This document shows, piece after piece, positions 42,814-51,623 of a stretch of DNA of 64,000 nt. Position numbers and translations under genes: made by a program. Origin of the DNA: Halorubrum distributum JCM 10118 (lineage in GTDB: Archaea > Halobacteriota > Halobacteria > Halobacteriales > Haloferacaceae); assembly GCF_000337335.1 (NCBI RefSeq), contig NZ_AOJN01000055.1:1-64000 (forward strand). The letters run 5' to 3'. Positions within the stretch are counted from its first letter, which is position 1. The number at the start of each line of letters is the position of its first letter. Below the pieces are notes generated by a model, which made no database searches, was not told where the DNA came from, and worked only from the letters and a program-made list of their open reading frames with translations.

Positions 42814-43743
42814 TCACGCCTCGTCCGGTCCGTCGAAGGTGCCCGCCGTCAGGTAGCGCTCTCCGCTGTCCCAGAAGACGGTGACGACGAGGGGCTTCTC
42901 TCCGGCGAACGCGCCGCTGTCGCGGAGCTCTGCCGCCACGTCCTTCGCGGCGAGGTTCGAGGCGCCCGACGACTGGCCGACCAAGATTCCCTCCTCGCGG
43001 GCGAGTCGGCGGCACTCCGCCTCGGCGGCCTCGAGCTCGACGGTGTGGACCTCGTCGATCAGGTCGACGTCGAGGTTCGGCGAGACGAACCCCGGCCCCA
43101 TTCCCTGGAAGTCGTCGACGCTCGGCTCCTCGCCCGAGAGGACGGCGTTGTCCGCGGGTTCGACGGCGTCGATCCGGACGTCCGGGAACGCCTCGCGCAG
43201 TCGGCGACCGATCCCGGAGAGCGTGCCGCCGGTGCCGACGCCGGCGACGAGGGCGTCGACGGTCCGGTCGCCGACCTGGTCGAGAACTTCGGGCCCCGTC
43301 GTCTCGTAGTGGGCGCGGGGGTTCGCGGGGTTGTCGAACTGGCGGAGCTGGACGGTGTTCGGCTCCGCCTCCAGCTCGTCCGCGCGCTCCTTCGCGGCCG
43401 AGATGTCGCCGTCGACGAGCTCGACGGTCGCGCCGTACGCCTTCATCAGGCGGCGGCGCTCGATCGACTTCCCCTCGGGGATGACGAGGGTCACGTCGTA
43501 GCCGCGCGCGGCGCCGACCATCGCCAGCCCGATCCCGGTGTTGCCCGAGGTCGGCTCGACGATGCGGTCGCCCGGCTCGATCTCGCCCGCCTCCTCCGCC
43601 GCCTCGACCATGTACAGCGCGGGGCGGTCCTTCGCCGAGCCGCCCGGGTTCCGGGACTCGACCTTCGCCGCCACGGTCGTTCCCGCGGGCGCGTCGACCC
43701 GCACCAGCGGCGAGCCGAGCGTCGACAGGATGTCGTCGTCCAT
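42814..43743 (-). CDS. cysK: Cysteine synthase (O-acetylserine sulfhydrylase)
   Basis: A 309-residue PLP enzyme of beta family. The PLP Lys is in VESRNPGGSAKDRPALYMVE, the substrate loop is VEPTSGNTGIGLAMVG, and the phosphate cup is GVGTGGTLSGIG. SSGASNLAAKDV closes the site. It makes cysteine from O-acetylserine (or O-phosphoserine in some archaea) and sulfide. It begins with ATG at 43743. A membrane protein and a MOSC protein follow downstream on the same strand (57-nt gap), a possible sulfur-handling group. Confidence 0.92.
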   Translation of the reverse strand: MDDDILSTLGSPLVRVDAPAGTTVAAKVESRNPGGSAKDRPALYMVEAAEEAGEIEPGDRIVEPTSGNTGIGLAMVGAARGYDVTLVIPEGKSIERRRLMKAYGATVELVDGDISAAKERADELEAEPNTVQLRQFDNPANPRAHYETTGPEVLDQVGDRTVDALVAGVGTGGTLSGIGRRLREAFPDVRIDAVEPADNAVLSGEEPSVDDFQGMGPGFVSPNLDVDLIDEVHTVELEAAEAECRRLAREEGILVGQSSGASNLAAKDVAAELRDSGAFAGEKPLVVTVFWDSGERYLTAGTFDGPDEA

Positions 43744-44008
43744 TACCCGAACGGAGGCGGCCGCGACCCAAAGGCCTCGCGGACTGCGGCAATCGATGTC
43801 GGCGGGGGAAGCGGCGACCGGCGGACCGAATGCGCCGCCGACCGCGAGCGAGCGAACCAGTCGTGCCCCTATTCCCCACTTCGAGCGGCGTCGGCCGCAA
43901 CCGCCGCGACGGAAACTCCGCACGCGAACCGACGACAGGACGCGCTACGGCACCGCGGAGCGAGTAATAACAGTACTTATCTGCTGTCGGGAGCGAGTTA
44001 GTATTGTA

Positions 44009-44392
44009 ATGAATACGCAAAACGACGCCGCGGGACGGGCCGGATCGCTCGGCCAGCTCCAGTGGCTCGCAGTCGTGCTGGTCGTCGTCACCGGCGTTCT
44101 CCACCTGTACGCCGGCGTCGTCGAGGGACGAGCTCCCGTCGCGCTTGCCGGCGTCGGTTACGGCGGCGCGCTCGTGCTCTTCTTCCGCGCCTACCGACGG
44201 CGACTGCTCTACCTGATCGGCGTTCCGTACACCGCCGTCCAGTTCCCGATCTGGATCGTGGCGAAGACGGAATACGGGGTGGTCGACTACGTCGACAAGG
44301 CGGCACAGGTCGCCCTGATTATCGTGTTAGTCTACCTCTATCTCAACTCGCCGTCCGAGCCCGACCGAGGAACCGCGACAGCGGCCGACTGA
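44009..44392 (+). CDS. Small four-helix membrane protein
   Basis: A 127-residue protein with four predicted helices: LQWLAVVLVVVTGVLHLYAG, PVALAGVGYGGALVLFFRA, LLYLIGVPYTAVQFPIWIVA and AAQVALIIVLVYLYL. It resembles haloarchaeal DUF-type membrane proteins (family not verified). The ATG at 44009 has CTTATCT about 30 nt upstream. It precedes the glycosyltransferase on the same strand with a 142-nt gap that contains that gene's own TATA-like site. Confidence 0.7.
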   Translation: MNTQNDAAGRAGSLGQLQWLAVVLVVVTGVLHLYAGVVEGRAPVALAGVGYGGALVLFFRAYRRRLLYLIGVPYTAVQFPIWIVAKTEYGVVDYVDKAAQVALIIVLVYLYLNSPSEPDRGTATAAD

Positions 44393-44534
44393 GCGCGGGT
44401 TCGCGGAGCGTCGGTCGGGGTCGGCAACGCCGGATCAGCGGCGCCGTCGAGATCGGCGAGATCTGTGGGGCCGACCGCTCGGACACGGAGCGCGCGTTCA
44501 GCAGACATAATGTGGTGGAACTCCGTCACCTCCC

Positions 44535-45152
44535 ATGGAAGACGTCACCGTCGTCGTCCCGGCGTACAACGAGGCGGGCCGGATCGGGACAACGGTTCGG
44601 GAGCTCGTCGAAGACTACTCGGTGTTAGTGGTGGACGACGGGTCGACCGACAGCACCGCGTCGGAAGCGGGCGCGGCGGGGGCGACGGTGATCGAACAGC
44701 GTCGCAACGGGGGCTACATCGCCGCGCTGAAACGCGGGTTCCGAGAGGCCTCGTCCGACGTCGTCGTGACGTTCGACGCTGACGGGGAACACCGACCGAC
44801 GGATATCCGGAGGCTCGTCCGGCCGATTCGCGAAGACGGGTTGGACTTGGTTCTGGGGGCCAGAGCTACCATTCCCCGTCCCTCAGAACGGCTGCTCAAC
44901 CGCCTGACGCGGTTGAAGATCGACACGCGGGATTCTGGCACCGGGCTTCGTGCCCTCCGTCGCTCCCTCGCGGTTGACCTCGAGCTCGACACGGCGTGTA
45001 CCTGCGGCACGTTCGTCCTCGAGGCGGCGGCGAACGGCGCGAGGATCGGGGAAGTGCCGGTCGAGACGCGCTCGATCCAGAAGCCGCGGGGGATCGCCTG
45101 GCAACACGGGAAGCAGCTCTTCCACGTCGCGCGCTACCTCCTGCGCGCCTGA
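44535..45152 (+). CDS. Family 2 glycosyltransferase, dolichol-phosphate-sugar synthase-like
   Basis: A 205-residue GT-A fold transferase. It starts VTVVVPAYNEAGRIGTTVRE. SVLVVDDGSTDST and the metal-binding TFDADGEHRPTDI are both intact. The acceptor side has LVLGARATIPRPSERLLNRL, and EVPVETRSI follows. It matches catalytic domains of dolichyl-phosphate mannose/glucose synthases but stops before the C-terminal membrane anchor, so it is a soluble form that may need a membrane partner. ATAATG (44507-44512) is a TATA candidate 24-28 nt upstream. Confidence 0.85.
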   Translation: MEDVTVVVPAYNEAGRIGTTVRELVEDYSVLVVDDGSTDSTASEAGAAGATVIEQRRNGGYIAALKRGFREASSDVVVTFDADGEHRPTDIRRLVRPIREDGLDLVLGARATIPRPSERLLNRLTRLKIDTRDSGTGLRALRRSLAVDLELDTACTCGTFVLEAAANGARIGEVPVETRSIQKPRGIAWQHGKQLFHVARYLLRA

Positions 45153-45458
45153 CACGCTCGGTCCTTCGGAGGCGGAGCCGCCATCCGTATCCGGCGTCGC
45201 CGGTCCCAGACGGAATACGGAGTCGAGAGTCCCCCGGCACGTGGTGACACGCGTCGAGAGTCACCGCCCGATAGCCTCGCCGTCCGCCGCAGGGGGACCG
45301 ACCGCGTCGGCCGCGGGAGGCGTCCGCCGTTCGCAAGCGGGTCGCGAATGCGCACGGCCGGGCTTGCCGGCGGCGTCACTGACCGCTCGCGACCGCAGTT
45401 CGTCCCCGCGTTTGCCACCGACGCGCGGTTTACGTGTCCCGACGACCTACCGGGCGCC
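45153..45458. other. 306-base intergenic region, no gene recognised
   Basis: It follows the glycosyltransferase stop and precedes the thioredoxin-like gene. GGCGGAGCCGCC (45172-45183) is a compact palindrome that could end transcription. GTTTACG (45429-45435) is the TATA candidate for the downstream ATG at 45459. Frames through the region lack codon bias and domain similarity, and I see no tRNA or other structured RNA signature. Confidence 0.45.
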
Positions 45459-45845
45459 ATGACGCTCGAAACGCTCGCGCCCGCCGACGACCTCGACGCG
45501 GAGGCGTTCGACGATTCGGTCCTCGCGGCGCTCGGAGCCGACGACTTCGTATTTAAAGTGTGGGGCGGCGACTGGTGCGGCGACTGCCGGCGACAGCTCC
45601 CCGAGTTCGGCGCCGCGCTCGCGGCCGCCGGGGTCCCTGACGACCGAATCGAGGCGTACCCGGTGACGAAGGGGCCGGACGGGAAGGAGGGCGAACTGGT
45701 CGGGGAGTACGGAATCGAGCTGATCCCGACCGTCGTCGTCGAGAGCGCGGACGGCGAGGAGCTCGCGCGGTTCGTCGAGGAGGAGCCCGTCTCGATCGCG
45801 GAGTTCCTCGCCGAGCGACTCGCCGACGTCGAAGCGACCGCCTGA
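45459..45845 (+). CDS. Thioredoxin-fold protein with CGDC motif
   Basis: A 128-residue thioredoxin-like protein. WGGDWCGDCRRQLPEFGAAL carries the redox pair CxxC, and IELIPTVVVE provides the cis-Pro. Members of this group are annotated as thioredoxins or thiol-disulfide reductants with unknown partner. The ATG at 45459 is chosen because a TATA-like GTTTACG lies about 27 nt upstream; an earlier frame at 45348 would add a leader with no domain similarity. Confidence 0.85.
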   Translation: MTLETLAPADDLDAEAFDDSVLAALGADDFVFKVWGGDWCGDCRRQLPEFGAALAAAGVPDDRIEAYPVTKGPDGKEGELVGEYGIELIPTVVVESADGEELARFVEEEPVSIAEFLAERLADVEATA

Positions 45846-45856
45846 GTCGCGCGGAC

Positions 45857-46072
45857 TCAGCCGTCTTCGGAGTTCACGTCACCGGCGTAGTAGAGGACGG
45901 CCATCGTCACGCCCATCGTGACCGCGTAGACCGTCGTCGACGTGTCGAGGAGGACGCCGACGCCGAGGACCGACGCGGTCACCACGGCTCCGGTGAGGAG
46001 GGCGTACCGAACTCTGGAGAGCCCGCGCGCCCAGTCGTCGGCGCGGCGGTACAGCTGACGAGGACTTGCCAT
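45857..46072 (-). CDS. Small two-helix membrane protein
   Basis: A 71-residue protein. [20 protein letters not shown] forms a basic amphipathic start, then two helices ([39 protein letters not shown]) and the tail DVNSEDG. Unknown function. The ATG at 46072 is used rather than an upstream start at 46171 that adds a polar leader. It converges on the thioredoxin-like gene with an 11-nt gap. Confidence 0.65.
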   Translation of the reverse strand: MASPRQLYRRADDWARGLSRVRYALLTGAVVTASVLGVGVLLDTSTTVYAVTMGVTMAVLYYAGDVNSEDG

Positions 46073-46164
46073 GTCCCGCCCTGTCTCGCCACCGCGAAGT
46101 GTTTTCCGGTCGGTCGGCGACGGACGAGGCGAGCGCTCAAGTCGGTCCGGCGTCGACCCCGCGT

Positions 46165-46908
46165 ATGGCACGCGTCACGGTCTGGAACGAGCACCGACAC
46201 GAGCGCGAGAGCGACGTCGTCGCCGACGTGTATCCCGAGGGGATCCACGCCGTCGTCGCCGACGCGCTGGAGGAAGGCGGCCACGAGGTCCGGACCGCGA
46301 CCCTCGACGAGGGACCGGAGCACGGGCTCAGCGAGGCGGTCCTGGACGACACCGACGTGCTCGTCTGGTGGGGCCACGCCGCCCACGACGAGGTGCGCGA
46401 CGCGGTCGTCGACCGCGTCCACGAGCGCGTCCTCGACGGGACGGGGCTGATCGTCCTCCACTCCGCGCACTACTCGAAGATTTTTAAGAGATTGATGGGC
46501 ACCAGCTGCTCGCTGAAGTGGCGCGAGGCCGCCGAGCGCGAGCGGCTGTGGACGGTCGAGCCGAGCCACCCGATCGCGGACGGGATCGGCGAGCGGATCG
46601 AGCTCGACGAGACGGAGATGTACGGCGAGCGCTTCGACGTCCCGGCGCCCGACACCCTCGTGTTCACCTCCTGGTTCGAGGGCGGCGAGACGTTCCGCTC
46701 CGGCTGCTGTTACCGCCGCGGGAGCGGGAAGGTGTTCTACTTCCGCCCGGGCCACGAGACGTACCCGATCTACTACGACGAGGACGTGCGGCAGGTGCTG
46801 CGGAACGCGGTCGACTGGGCGGAGCCGGGCGACGGACCCGAGCCCGAGTTCGGCAACGCCGACCCGATCGAGGAGATCGACGCGAGCGACGACCGGACGG
46901 TTCACTGA
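46165..46908 (+). CDS. ThuA-like protein
   Basis: A 247-residue class I glutamine-amidotransferase-like fold protein of the ThuA family. [60 protein letters not shown] and [20 protein letters not shown] are typical. ThuA in rhizobia belongs to trehalose catabolism through 3-ketotrehalose, but most homologues have other sugar or unknown roles. It lies 19 kb from the trehalase locus here, so no functional link is shown. The ATG at 46165 matches relatives. Confidence 0.88.
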   Translation: MARVTVWNEHRHERESDVVADVYPEGIHAVVADALEEGGHEVRTATLDEGPEHGLSEAVLDDTDVLVWWGHAAHDEVRDAVVDRVHERVLDGTGLIVLHSAHYSKIFKRLMGTSCSLKWREAAERERLWTVEPSHPIADGIGERIELDETEMYGERFDVPAPDTLVFTSWFEGGETFRSGCCYRRGSGKVFYFRPGHETYPIYYDEDVRQVLRNAVDWAEPGDGPEPEFGNADPIEEIDASDDRTVH

Positions 46909-46987
46909 GGCCACCCCGCTATCCGTGACGCCGTCGTCCGCCCGCCCAGGCCGCGTCGACGGTCACGCGTCTCGTCTACCCGCCCGG

Positions 46988-47656
46988 TCAGGCCACGTCT
47001 CGGAGTTCGATGAACGCCTTCATCAGCGCCGATTCGGCCTTCCGGAGGTGTTCGGACGCGGTGCTCGGGGCGGCGGCGATCCGCTCGGCGACCTCCTCCA
47101 CGGAGGCCGTCCGCGGGGACTCGTAGTACCCACAGTCGACGGCGGCCGCGAGCGCGTCGAACTGCCGGTCCGTCAGGCCCGGGTCGAAGAGGTGCTGCCG
47201 CCAGTCGTACTCGCCGATACGGAGGACCTCGCTGTCGATTCGCTCCGGGAGCCCGGCGAGCGCGTCCCGGAGCGGCCCGTGTTCCCCGAGCACCGTCAGG
47301 CGCGCGACCCCGTCGGGACGGAAGTCGATCGGCGGGACGACGACGACGCCGGTCCGTCGGAGCGACTCGAACATCGCCTCGTCGACGGCGTCTCGTCGCT
47401 GCGTGAGGAAGACGTAGTACCCGCTCTCGTCGATCCGGGTGACCTCGAACTCCCGGATCCGGTCGACGGACCGCAACGCCTCGGCGTACACGTCGATATC
47501 CCCTTCGACGTAGAACAGGAACGTGTCGGCCGTCTCGTCGAAGAGGCTGCCGTGGAGGAGCACGTCCCGCTCGACGGCGTCCGACTCGTCGACGAGCCGG
47601 TGTACCGGGTGGATGAGATCGGGCGGATACCGAAGTTCGAGCCGCAGGTACTTCAC
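46988..47656 (-). CDS. Bat-type HTH transcriptional regulator
   Basis: A 222-residue protein. Residues 1-150 form the N-terminal GAF-like/HTH-associated domain common to haloarchaeal Bat-type regulators. The C-terminal HTH_10 domain (about 160-218) contains LTDRQFDALAAAVDCGYYES, VEEVAERIAAAPSTASEHLR and KAESALMKAFI. Bat homologues control stress or metabolic genes. It starts with GTG at 47656; CTTATAAAT at 47679-47687 is the TATA about 27 nt upstream. It is divergent from nuoCD (84-nt gap), making nuoCD or itself the likely target. Confidence 0.9.
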   Translation of the reverse strand: MKYLRLELRYPPDLIHPVHRLVDESDAVERDVLLHGSLFDETADTFLFYVEGDIDVYAEALRSVDRIREFEVTRIDESGYYVFLTQRRDAVDEAMFESLRRTGVVVVPPIDFRPDGVARLTVLGEHGPLRDALAGLPERIDSEVLRIGEYDWRQHLFDPGLTDRQFDALAAAVDCGYYESPRTASVEEVAERIAAAPSTASEHLRKAESALMKAFIELRDVA

Positions 47657-47678
47657 GTCGAGCAGTGACGACGGCGAT

Positions 47679-47687
47679 CTTATAAAT
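47679..47687 (-). promoter_or_regulatory. TATA box of the Bat-type regulator gene
   Basis: CTTATAAAT is centred about 27 nt upstream of the GTG start at 47656 on the minus strand. It occupies the 84-nt gap shared with the divergent nuoCD gene. Confidence 0.55.
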
Positions 47688-47740
47688 GCCCGTACTGAGC
47701 CGGCAGAAGCCTCGGGTCGCGCGCCCGCCTCTCTTCGACC

Positions 47741-49393
47741 ATGTCGACGGAGCTGCTGCGCGACCGCGACGACGAGGAGGCGGCCGATCCGTTCTCGTCG
47801 ATCCGCGAGCTTGTCACGGCGCGTGAGGACCATCTGAACGCCCCGGCCGCCCGAGTCCGTCCCGACTCGGTTCAGGAGGCGCTCACCGCGCTGCGAGACG
47901 AGGCGGGGTACGACCACCTCGCTTGCGTCACCGCACAGGAGTACGAGGGGCGGTACGAGTCGATCTACCACCTGCGTTCGTACGACGACCCGACGCGTGC
48001 GGTCAGCGTCGTCGTCCCCGCCGACAAGGGCGATCCCGTCTCGGAGTCGGCCGCACCGGTGTTCCGAACGGCGGACTGGCACGAGCGCGAGGCGTACGAC
48101 CTCGTCGGGATCGAGTACGACGACCACCCGGACCTCCGGCGGATCCTGCTCCCCGAGACCTGGCAGGGGCACCCCCTGTCGATGGACTACGATAAGGATC
48201 AGCCGCAGATCGCCGCCCTCTCCGAGAACGAGCCGATCGAACCCGGGTCGTCGACCGCGACCGGCAGCGACACCATGCTCCTCAACATCGGGCCGCACCA
48301 CCCGGCGACCCACGGCGTCCTCCACCTTCAGGTGACCCTCGACGGGGAGCAGGTGATCGGGGTGGAGCCGGACATCGGCTACATCCACCGCTGCGAGGAG
48401 CAGATGGCCCAGTCCGGCACGTACCGCCACCAGATCATGCCGTATCCGGACCGCTGGGACTGGGGCGGCGGCGGACTGCTCAACGAGTGGGCGTACGCCC
48501 GCGTCGCGGAGGACCTCGCGGACATCGAGGTGCCCGAGTACGCGCAGGTGATCCGGACGATGGCCGCGGAGTTCAGCCGGGTCCTCTCGCACATGCTGGC
48601 GATGGGGGCGTACGCGCTCGACGTGATCGGCGACTTCACGGCGACGTTCATGTACGCGATTCAAGAGCGCGAGCGCGTCCAGGACATCGTCGAGGACCTG
48701 ACGGGCCAGCGGCTGATGTTCAACTACTTCCGGCTCGGCGGCGTCGCGTGGGACCTCCCCGAGCCCCGGGAGGAGTTCCTGCGGAGCGTCCGCGAGTACC
48801 TCGATGGGCTCCCGCGGCGCATCGAGGAGTACCACGACCTCCTGACCCGAAACGAGATACTACAGCTCCGCACGGTCGACACCGGTGTCCTCCCGCCGGA
48901 GGTCGCGAAGGAGTACGGGACGACCGGTCCGGTGCTCCGGGGGTCGGGCGTCGACTACGACCTGCGCCGCGACGACCCGTACGGCTACTACGACGAGCTC
49001 GACTGGGACGTCGTCACCGAGGACGGCTGCGACAACTACAGTCGGCTGCTCGTCAGGATGCGCGAGGTCGAGGAGTCGGCGCGGATCGTCGAGCAGTGCG
49101 TCGACCTGCTCGAAGGCTGGCCCGAGGACGAGCGGACCGTCCAAGCGAACGTGCCGCGAACGATTCGCCCGGACGACGACACGGAGGTCTACCGCGCGGT
49201 CGAGGCCGCGAAGGGGGAACTCGGCATCTACATCCGCGCCGACGGGACGGACGAGCCCGCCCGGTTCAAGATCCGCGGGCCGTCGTTCTCGAACCTCCAA
49301 GCGCTCCCCGAGATGGCCGAGGGCGAGGCGATCCCCGACCTGATCGCGTCGCTGGGGAGTCTGGACACGATCATGGGCGAGGTCGACAGATGA
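47741..49393 (+). CDS. nuoCD: NuoCD-type fused complex I subunit, isolated copy
   Basis: A 550-residue fusion of the NuoC (about 20-155: REAYDLVGIEYDDHPDLRRI) and NuoD (about 180-550) domains. NuoD features are NIGPHHPATHGVLHLQ, GYIHRCEEQMAQSGTYRHQI, MFNYFRLGGVAWDLPEPREE, DTGVLPPEVAKEYG and the C-terminal LIASLGSLDTIMGEVDR. In complex I this pair lies at the quinone-binding module. No other nuo gene is adjacent, whereas haloarchaea normally have nuoABCDHIJKLMN together. This may be a second, diverged copy (for example GGGGLLNEW in the region usually less glycine-rich). Confidence 0.88.
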   Translation: MSTELLRDRDDEEAADPFSSIRELVTAREDHLNAPAARVRPDSVQEALTALRDEAGYDHLACVTAQEYEGRYESIYHLRSYDDPTRAVSVVVPADKGDPVSESAAPVFRTADWHEREAYDLVGIEYDDHPDLRRILLPETWQGHPLSMDYDKDQPQIAALSENEPIEPGSSTATGSDTMLLNIGPHHPATHGVLHLQVTLDGEQVIGVEPDIGYIHRCEEQMAQSGTYRHQIMPYPDRWDWGGGGLLNEWAYARVAEDLADIEVPEYAQVIRTMAAEFSRVLSHMLAMGAYALDVIGDFTATFMYAIQERERVQDIVEDLTGQRLMFNYFRLGGVAWDLPEPREEFLRSVREYLDGLPRRIEEYHDLLTRNEILQLRTVDTGVLPPEVAKEYGTTGPVLRGSGVDYDLRRDDPYGYYDELDWDVVTEDGCDNYSRLLVRMREVEESARIVEQCVDLLEGWPEDERTVQANVPRTIRPDDDTEVYRAVEAAKGELGIYIRADGTDEPARFKIRGPSFSNLQALPEMAEGEAIPDLIASLGSLDTIMGEVDR

Positions 49394-49562
49394 GTTCGGG
49401 CGAGCCCGGTCGAGCTGATTGCTCTCGGACGAGCCTGCGGCTCAGCGCTGTAGAGTGACCGCCGCTACGGCGCGGACGTTGAAAGGCGGCCGCCTCACGC
49501 GAACGCGAGACGACCGGTGTGTCGCACGCCGGCGGCCGGTCGAGTAGGCGTCGGCCGCCGCC

Positions 49563-49571
49563 GTATATAAA
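49563..49571 (+). promoter_or_regulatory. Strong TATA box in the nuoCD-antiporter gap
   Basis: GTATATAAA predicts transcription starting near 49595, about 80 nt before the antiporter's GTG at 49676. A second TATA-like site sits closer to that start, so the antiporter could have two promoters or there is a short leader or non-coding RNA. Confidence 0.45.
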
Positions 49572-49647
49572 CCCTCGTTCACGGGAGTGACGGCGGAGAC
49601 GGACCTCAGTGCGCAGCCACGGCGCCTTCAGTGGATTTATTCGTCCG

Positions 49648-49656
49648 TCTGATAAA
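49648..49656 (+). promoter_or_regulatory. Proximal TATA element of the antiporter gene
   Basis: CTGATAAAA is 20-28 nt before GTG 49676, giving a leaderless transcript. This supports the GTG over a longer frame starting at 49631. Confidence 0.45.
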
Positions 49657-49675
49657 ACCGGAGAGAGGCTCAACC

Positions 49676-51526
49676 GTGTCGACTCAGCTGATCCCGTTGG
49701 TGGCGGCGATCATCGCTATCGGGGTGTTCGCACAGTTGCTCGCCGACCGTCTCGCGGTCCCAAGCATCGTGTTCCTGCTGATCGCCGGGCTCGCGCTCGG
49801 CCCCGAGGGCCTCGGCGTCATCACGCCGAACACGTTCACGGCACTGCCAGCCATCGTCGGCCTCTCGGTCGCGATCATCGTCTTCGAGGGTGCGTTCCAC
49901 CTGCGGGTGGAGGACATCCGACGCGCCACGACGGTGAGCGTTCGCCTCGTCACGGTCGGGGCCGCCATCTCCCTCGTCGGTACGGCGCTGGTCGTCCGGT
50001 TCGCGCTCGGTGCCGACTGGGGTGTGTCGTTTCTCATCGGGGCGCTGCTCGTGGCGACCGGGCCGACGGTGATTACCCCGATTCTCCGCGTCGTCCCGGT
50101 CCGCGACCGCGTCGCGACCGCCCTGGAGACAGAGGGGATCGTCAACGACGTTACCGCGGCGATCCTCGCCGTCGTCGTCTTCAAGATCATGCAACTGGAG
50201 GAGCCGACGGTCGCGGCGTTCCTTGAACTGTTCATCGCTCGGATCGGGACCGGCGTCGGCGTCGGCGTCCTCGTCGCGGCCGCCCTCTGGGTCGTCCTCC
50301 GATACATCGATCTCTCTCCCGGGGACGCGCCGCGAAACGCTCGGCTCGTCGTCTTGGCCGGCGCCCTCGTCGCGTTCGGCGCCGCCGACACCGTCGCCAG
50401 CGAGGCCGGGGTGGCCGCCGCCGCGACCGCCGGAGTCATCCTCGGTAACGCCAACGTCCCGTACGAAGCGCAGATCGCCGAGTTCAAAGGCGACGTGACG
50501 CTCATCGTGCTCTCGTTCATCTTCATCGCGCTGGCGGCGCTGCTCGAATTCAGCGATCTGATGGCCCTCGGCGTCGGCGGGGCGGTCGTGGCCGCCGCCG
50601 TCATCTTCGTCATCCGGCCGCTGGACGTGCTGGTCTCGACGCGCGGCACCGACCTCACCGGTTCCGAGCGGCTGTTCGTCGGCTTCGTCGGGCCGCGCGG
50701 CATCATCCCGGCCTCGGTCGCGACGCTCTTCGCGGTCGAGCTACAGAGCGCCGGCGAGTCCGAGGCCGCGACGCTGCTGGTCGGAACGGTCTTCCTCGTC
50801 ATCTTTTCGACGGTCGTGTTACAGGGCGGGTTCGCTCGCCGGATCGCGGAGTATCTCGACGTGATACCAATGCGTGTACTCATCATCGGCAGCGGGCGGG
50901 TCGGCCGAGAGGTCGCCGCTCGCCTCGAAAGCAGGGGAGAGAACGTCGTCATCATCGAGAACGACGAGACAGCCGTCGAGCGAGCGCGGAGCGAGGGGCT
51001 GACGGTCCGCATCGGGGACGGAACGGACGTGGAGACGCTCCGGTCGGCGGGCGTCGAGAGCGCAAAGACCGTCATCGCGGCGACCGGAAGCGACGAGGTC
51101 AACCTGTTCGTCGGTCAACAGGCGACCACGAACTTCGACGTCGACCGCGTCGTCTGCCGCGCGAACGACCCGAGCAACGTGGAGGCGTTCAACGACCTCG
51201 GCGTGGACACCATCTCCTCGACGTTCACCGTGGCGCAGGCGATCGACGACATCATCGAGCGCCCGGCGATGGCGCAGTGGGTGAACATGCTCGGAGAGGA
51301 GGGCGACGTCCAAGAGGTGACGCTGCGGAACCGGGAGTTCGTCGGCCGACCGATCAACGAGGTGGGCCCCGAACTCCCCGGGCGCTGTCTCATCGTACTC
51401 GTCACTGACGACGAGGAGACGTTCGTTCCGGAGGCGACGTACGAGCTCCGCGAGGGCGATCGCCTCACGCTGGTCGGCGAGTACGACGACGTTCAGGCGG
51501 GCGTCTCGCTCCTCACGGACGAGTAG
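49676..51526 (+). CDS. NhaP-type cation/proton antiporter with TrkA domains
   Basis: A 616-residue CPA1-type exchanger. Twelve or so transmembrane helices (residues 1-400) include the ion-path motifs GPTVITPILRVVPVRDR and ETEGIVNDVTAAILAVVVFK, with the conserved ND. A TrkA-N domain follows (RVLIIGSGRVGREVAARLES, then nucleotide-binding ENVVIIEND), and finally TrkA-C (about 540-615: REFVGRPINEVGPELPGRCL). TrkA domains let NAD(H) or other ligands gate ion flux. It probably exports Na+ or K+ for pH or osmotic control. GTG 49676 is favoured by spacing to the TATA element. Confidence 0.9.
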   Translation: MSTQLIPLVAAIIAIGVFAQLLADRLAVPSIVFLLIAGLALGPEGLGVITPNTFTALPAIVGLSVAIIVFEGAFHLRVEDIRRATTVSVRLVTVGAAISLVGTALVVRFALGADWGVSFLIGALLVATGPTVITPILRVVPVRDRVATALETEGIVNDVTAAILAVVVFKIMQLEEPTVAAFLELFIARIGTGVGVGVLVAAALWVVLRYIDLSPGDAPRNARLVVLAGALVAFGAADTVASEAGVAAAATAGVILGNANVPYEAQIAEFKGDVTLIVLSFIFIALAALLEFSDLMALGVGGAVVAAAVIFVIRPLDVLVSTRGTDLTGSERLFVGFVGPRGIIPASVATLFAVELQSAGESEAATLLVGTVFLVIFSTVVLQGGFARRIAEYLDVIPMRVLIIGSGRVGREVAARLESRGENVVIIENDETAVERARSEGLTVRIGDGTDVETLRSAGVESAKTVIAATGSDEVNLFVGQQATTNFDVDRVVCRANDPSNVEAFNDLGVDTISSTFTVAQAIDDIIERPAMAQWVNMLGEEGDVQEVTLRNREFVGRPINEVGPELPGRCLIVLVTDDEETFVPEATYELREGDRLTLVGEYDDVQAGVSLLTDE

Positions 51527-51623
51527 CACCACCGGCACGAGGGGCGGGAGACGGTCCCCCGTCACTGCGGAGCGGTATCGGCCGCGCCAGCGCGCCGGTC
51601 GCGCGGAGGTCGCGGGCGCGGAA

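Noticed and set aside
45153-45458. Gap examined for a structured RNA such as SRP or RNase P RNA
   Set aside because: No conserved RNA core could be recognised, only a short GGCGGAGCCGCC palindrome.
46988-48835. Bat regulator read with a 390-residue N-terminal extension
   Set aside because: The extension is antisense to nuoCD. A TATA box 27 nt upstream of GTG 47656 fixes the start.
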